Of a DNA stretch of 64,000 nucleotides, positions 63,284 to 64,000 are shown one piece after another (position 1 is the first letter of the stretch; the number at the start of each line of letters is the position of its first letter). The notes below the pieces were generated by a model. The model was not told the origin of the DNA. It ran no database searches and saw nothing but the letters and a program-made list of their open reading frames with translations. This stretch comes from Candidatus Peregrinibacteria bacterium (GTDB taxonomy: Bacteria; Patescibacteriota; Gracilibacteria; UBA1369). The position numbers and the translations under genes were made by a program. Location: assembly GCA_003153355.1 (NCBI GenBank), contig PLYH01000001.1:314955-378954 (forward strand). The letters run 5' to 3'.

Positions 63284-64000
63284 ATGACTCAAAACTTCAA
63301 GCATTATCTGAAACATGCCGCGCTTGGAGTTTTTGTTATGACCCAGCTTCTGAGTTTTTCCACCGCGCATGCGCAACAGGACTATGGCGACTGGAATATT
63401 AAAGATTTCAACGCAGTCATTCAGGTCAACAAAGACAGCACCATCAATGTGACGGAAAAACTGGAAGTGGACTTCACGCGTGAAACACACCACGGCATTT
63501 TCCGCTACATTCCAATCAAATACACCGATGATAAAGGATATGAATCACAGATTCCGATTCACGTTCTAAGTGTCCTTCAGGACGGCACCCCGGCAACCTA
63601 CGATGTCACCAACGAAGGCGATAACATCAACATCAAGATCGGTGATGCCAACGTTGAACTGGATTCGGTGGTGGATTACACCATCAAATATCAGGCAGAA
63701 CGCGCGCTGACCAATTACAGCGACCACGACGAACTATATTGGAACGCCACGGGAAACGGCTGGGCAATCCCAATCGATAAAGCCGAAGCAACCATTATCC
63801 TGCCGCAGACGGTTGATAAAAGTCAGCTCAAAGCCACCTGCTACACCGGCCTTGAAGGTTCAAAAGACCAAAACTGTACAGCGACCGTGGGTGAAGGCAA
63901 CAGCAACGTCACCAATAGCAAAACTTTCCAGTTCAGCGCATTTGCACCGGGACGCGCAGCCGGCCAGTCGGCTTTGCAAGGCGGCGAAGGCATGACCATT
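63284..64000 (+). CDS. DUF2207-like membrane protein, 5' part
   Basis: 239 codons before the window ends. Signal peptide [19 protein letters not shown] with cleavage near AHAQ. The visible part is the extracellular N-terminal domain: [20 protein letters not shown] and IPIKY match the DUF2207 pattern (signature HHGIFRYIP). The family normally continues with transmembrane helices and a cytoplasmic tail, not visible here. Begins 10 bases after lemA, so co-transcribed. Confidence 0.8.
   Translation, partial: MTQNFKHYLKHAALGVFVMTQLLSFSTAHAQQDYGDWNIKDFNAVIQVNKDSTINVTEKLEVDFTRETHHGIFRYIPIKYTDDKGYESQIPIHVLSVLQDGTPATYDVTNEGDNINIKIGDANVELDSVVDYTIKYQAERALTNYSDHDELYWNATGNGWAIPIDKAEATIILPQTVDKSQLKATCYTGLEGSKDQNCTATVGEGNSNVTNSKTFQFSAFAPGRAAGQSALQGGEGMTI

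Noticed and set aside
1-64000. tRNA and rRNA genes
   Set aside because: No cloverleaf with a GGTTCRA-type T arm or rRNA core sequence was noticed in the gaps.

Overview
The window is 64 kb of a compact bacterial chromosome, most likely from the Candidate Phyla Radiation (Patescibacteria). The reasons are a canonical ribosomal-protein cluster with no rpmD (L30) between rpsE and rplO, many genes without relatives I recognise, S-layer-homology (SLH) proteins, and almost no Shine-Dalgarno sequences. TGA is an ordinary stop (for example in the 4-base ATGA overlaps at 5139 and 24669), so this is not a code-25 lineage such as Gracilibacteria. Peregrinibacteria is my best guess, by inference only. 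No rRNA, tRNA, CRISPR or transposase gene was found.

Bases 1-30,100 hold the transcription/translation supercluster: 3' rpoC, rpsL, rpsG, then a non-ribosomal interruption (MFS transporter, DoxX, small ORF, hflX, bcp), fusA, gnd, tuf, and an almost unbroken run rpsJ-rplC-rplD-rplW-rplB-rpsS-rplV-rpsC-rplP-rpmC-rpsQ-rplN-rplX-rplE-rpsN-rpsH-rplF-rplR-rpsE-rplO-secY-adk-map-infA-rpmJ-rpsM-rpsK-rpsD-rpoA-rplQ-rplM-rpsI, closed by a strong terminator. Several of these proteins (S19, L22, L29, S5, L15, S11, IF-1) carry long Ala/Lys/Pro-rich tails.

Bases 30,100-50,600 mix housekeeping genes (PPM phosphatase, trmD, a SERCA-like Ca2+ ATPase, DUF167, rsmA, a lipoprotein, trhO, an Smr protein) with nearly complete de novo UMP synthesis: pyrF alone, pyrB-pyrC-pyrD-pyrK-pyrE on the minus strand, and carA; carB is not here. 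The pyr genes have striking untranslated structure: tandem hairpins before pyrB and a perfect palindrome between pyrC and pyrD. A 147-bp inverted-repeat element precedes rsmA.

Bases 46,400-58,500 are the accessory part: three SLH proteins (one with a beta-propeller, one DUF3352-like, one on an AT-rich island), a structured non-coding region at about 53,270-53,530 that looks like an unassigned RNA of about 260 nt, and an AT-rich island (53.7-57.5 kb) encoding a GIY-YIG protein, a DUF3761 protein, an SLH protein and a four-repeat Cys protein. The island ends at two back-to-back promoters, each with its own palindromic operator-like site, a 58-residue ORF and a KilA-N protein whose gene contains a perfect 30-bp palindrome. 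The window closes with a DinG-type exonuclease/helicase, a TPR protein, LemA and the start of a DUF2207-like protein.
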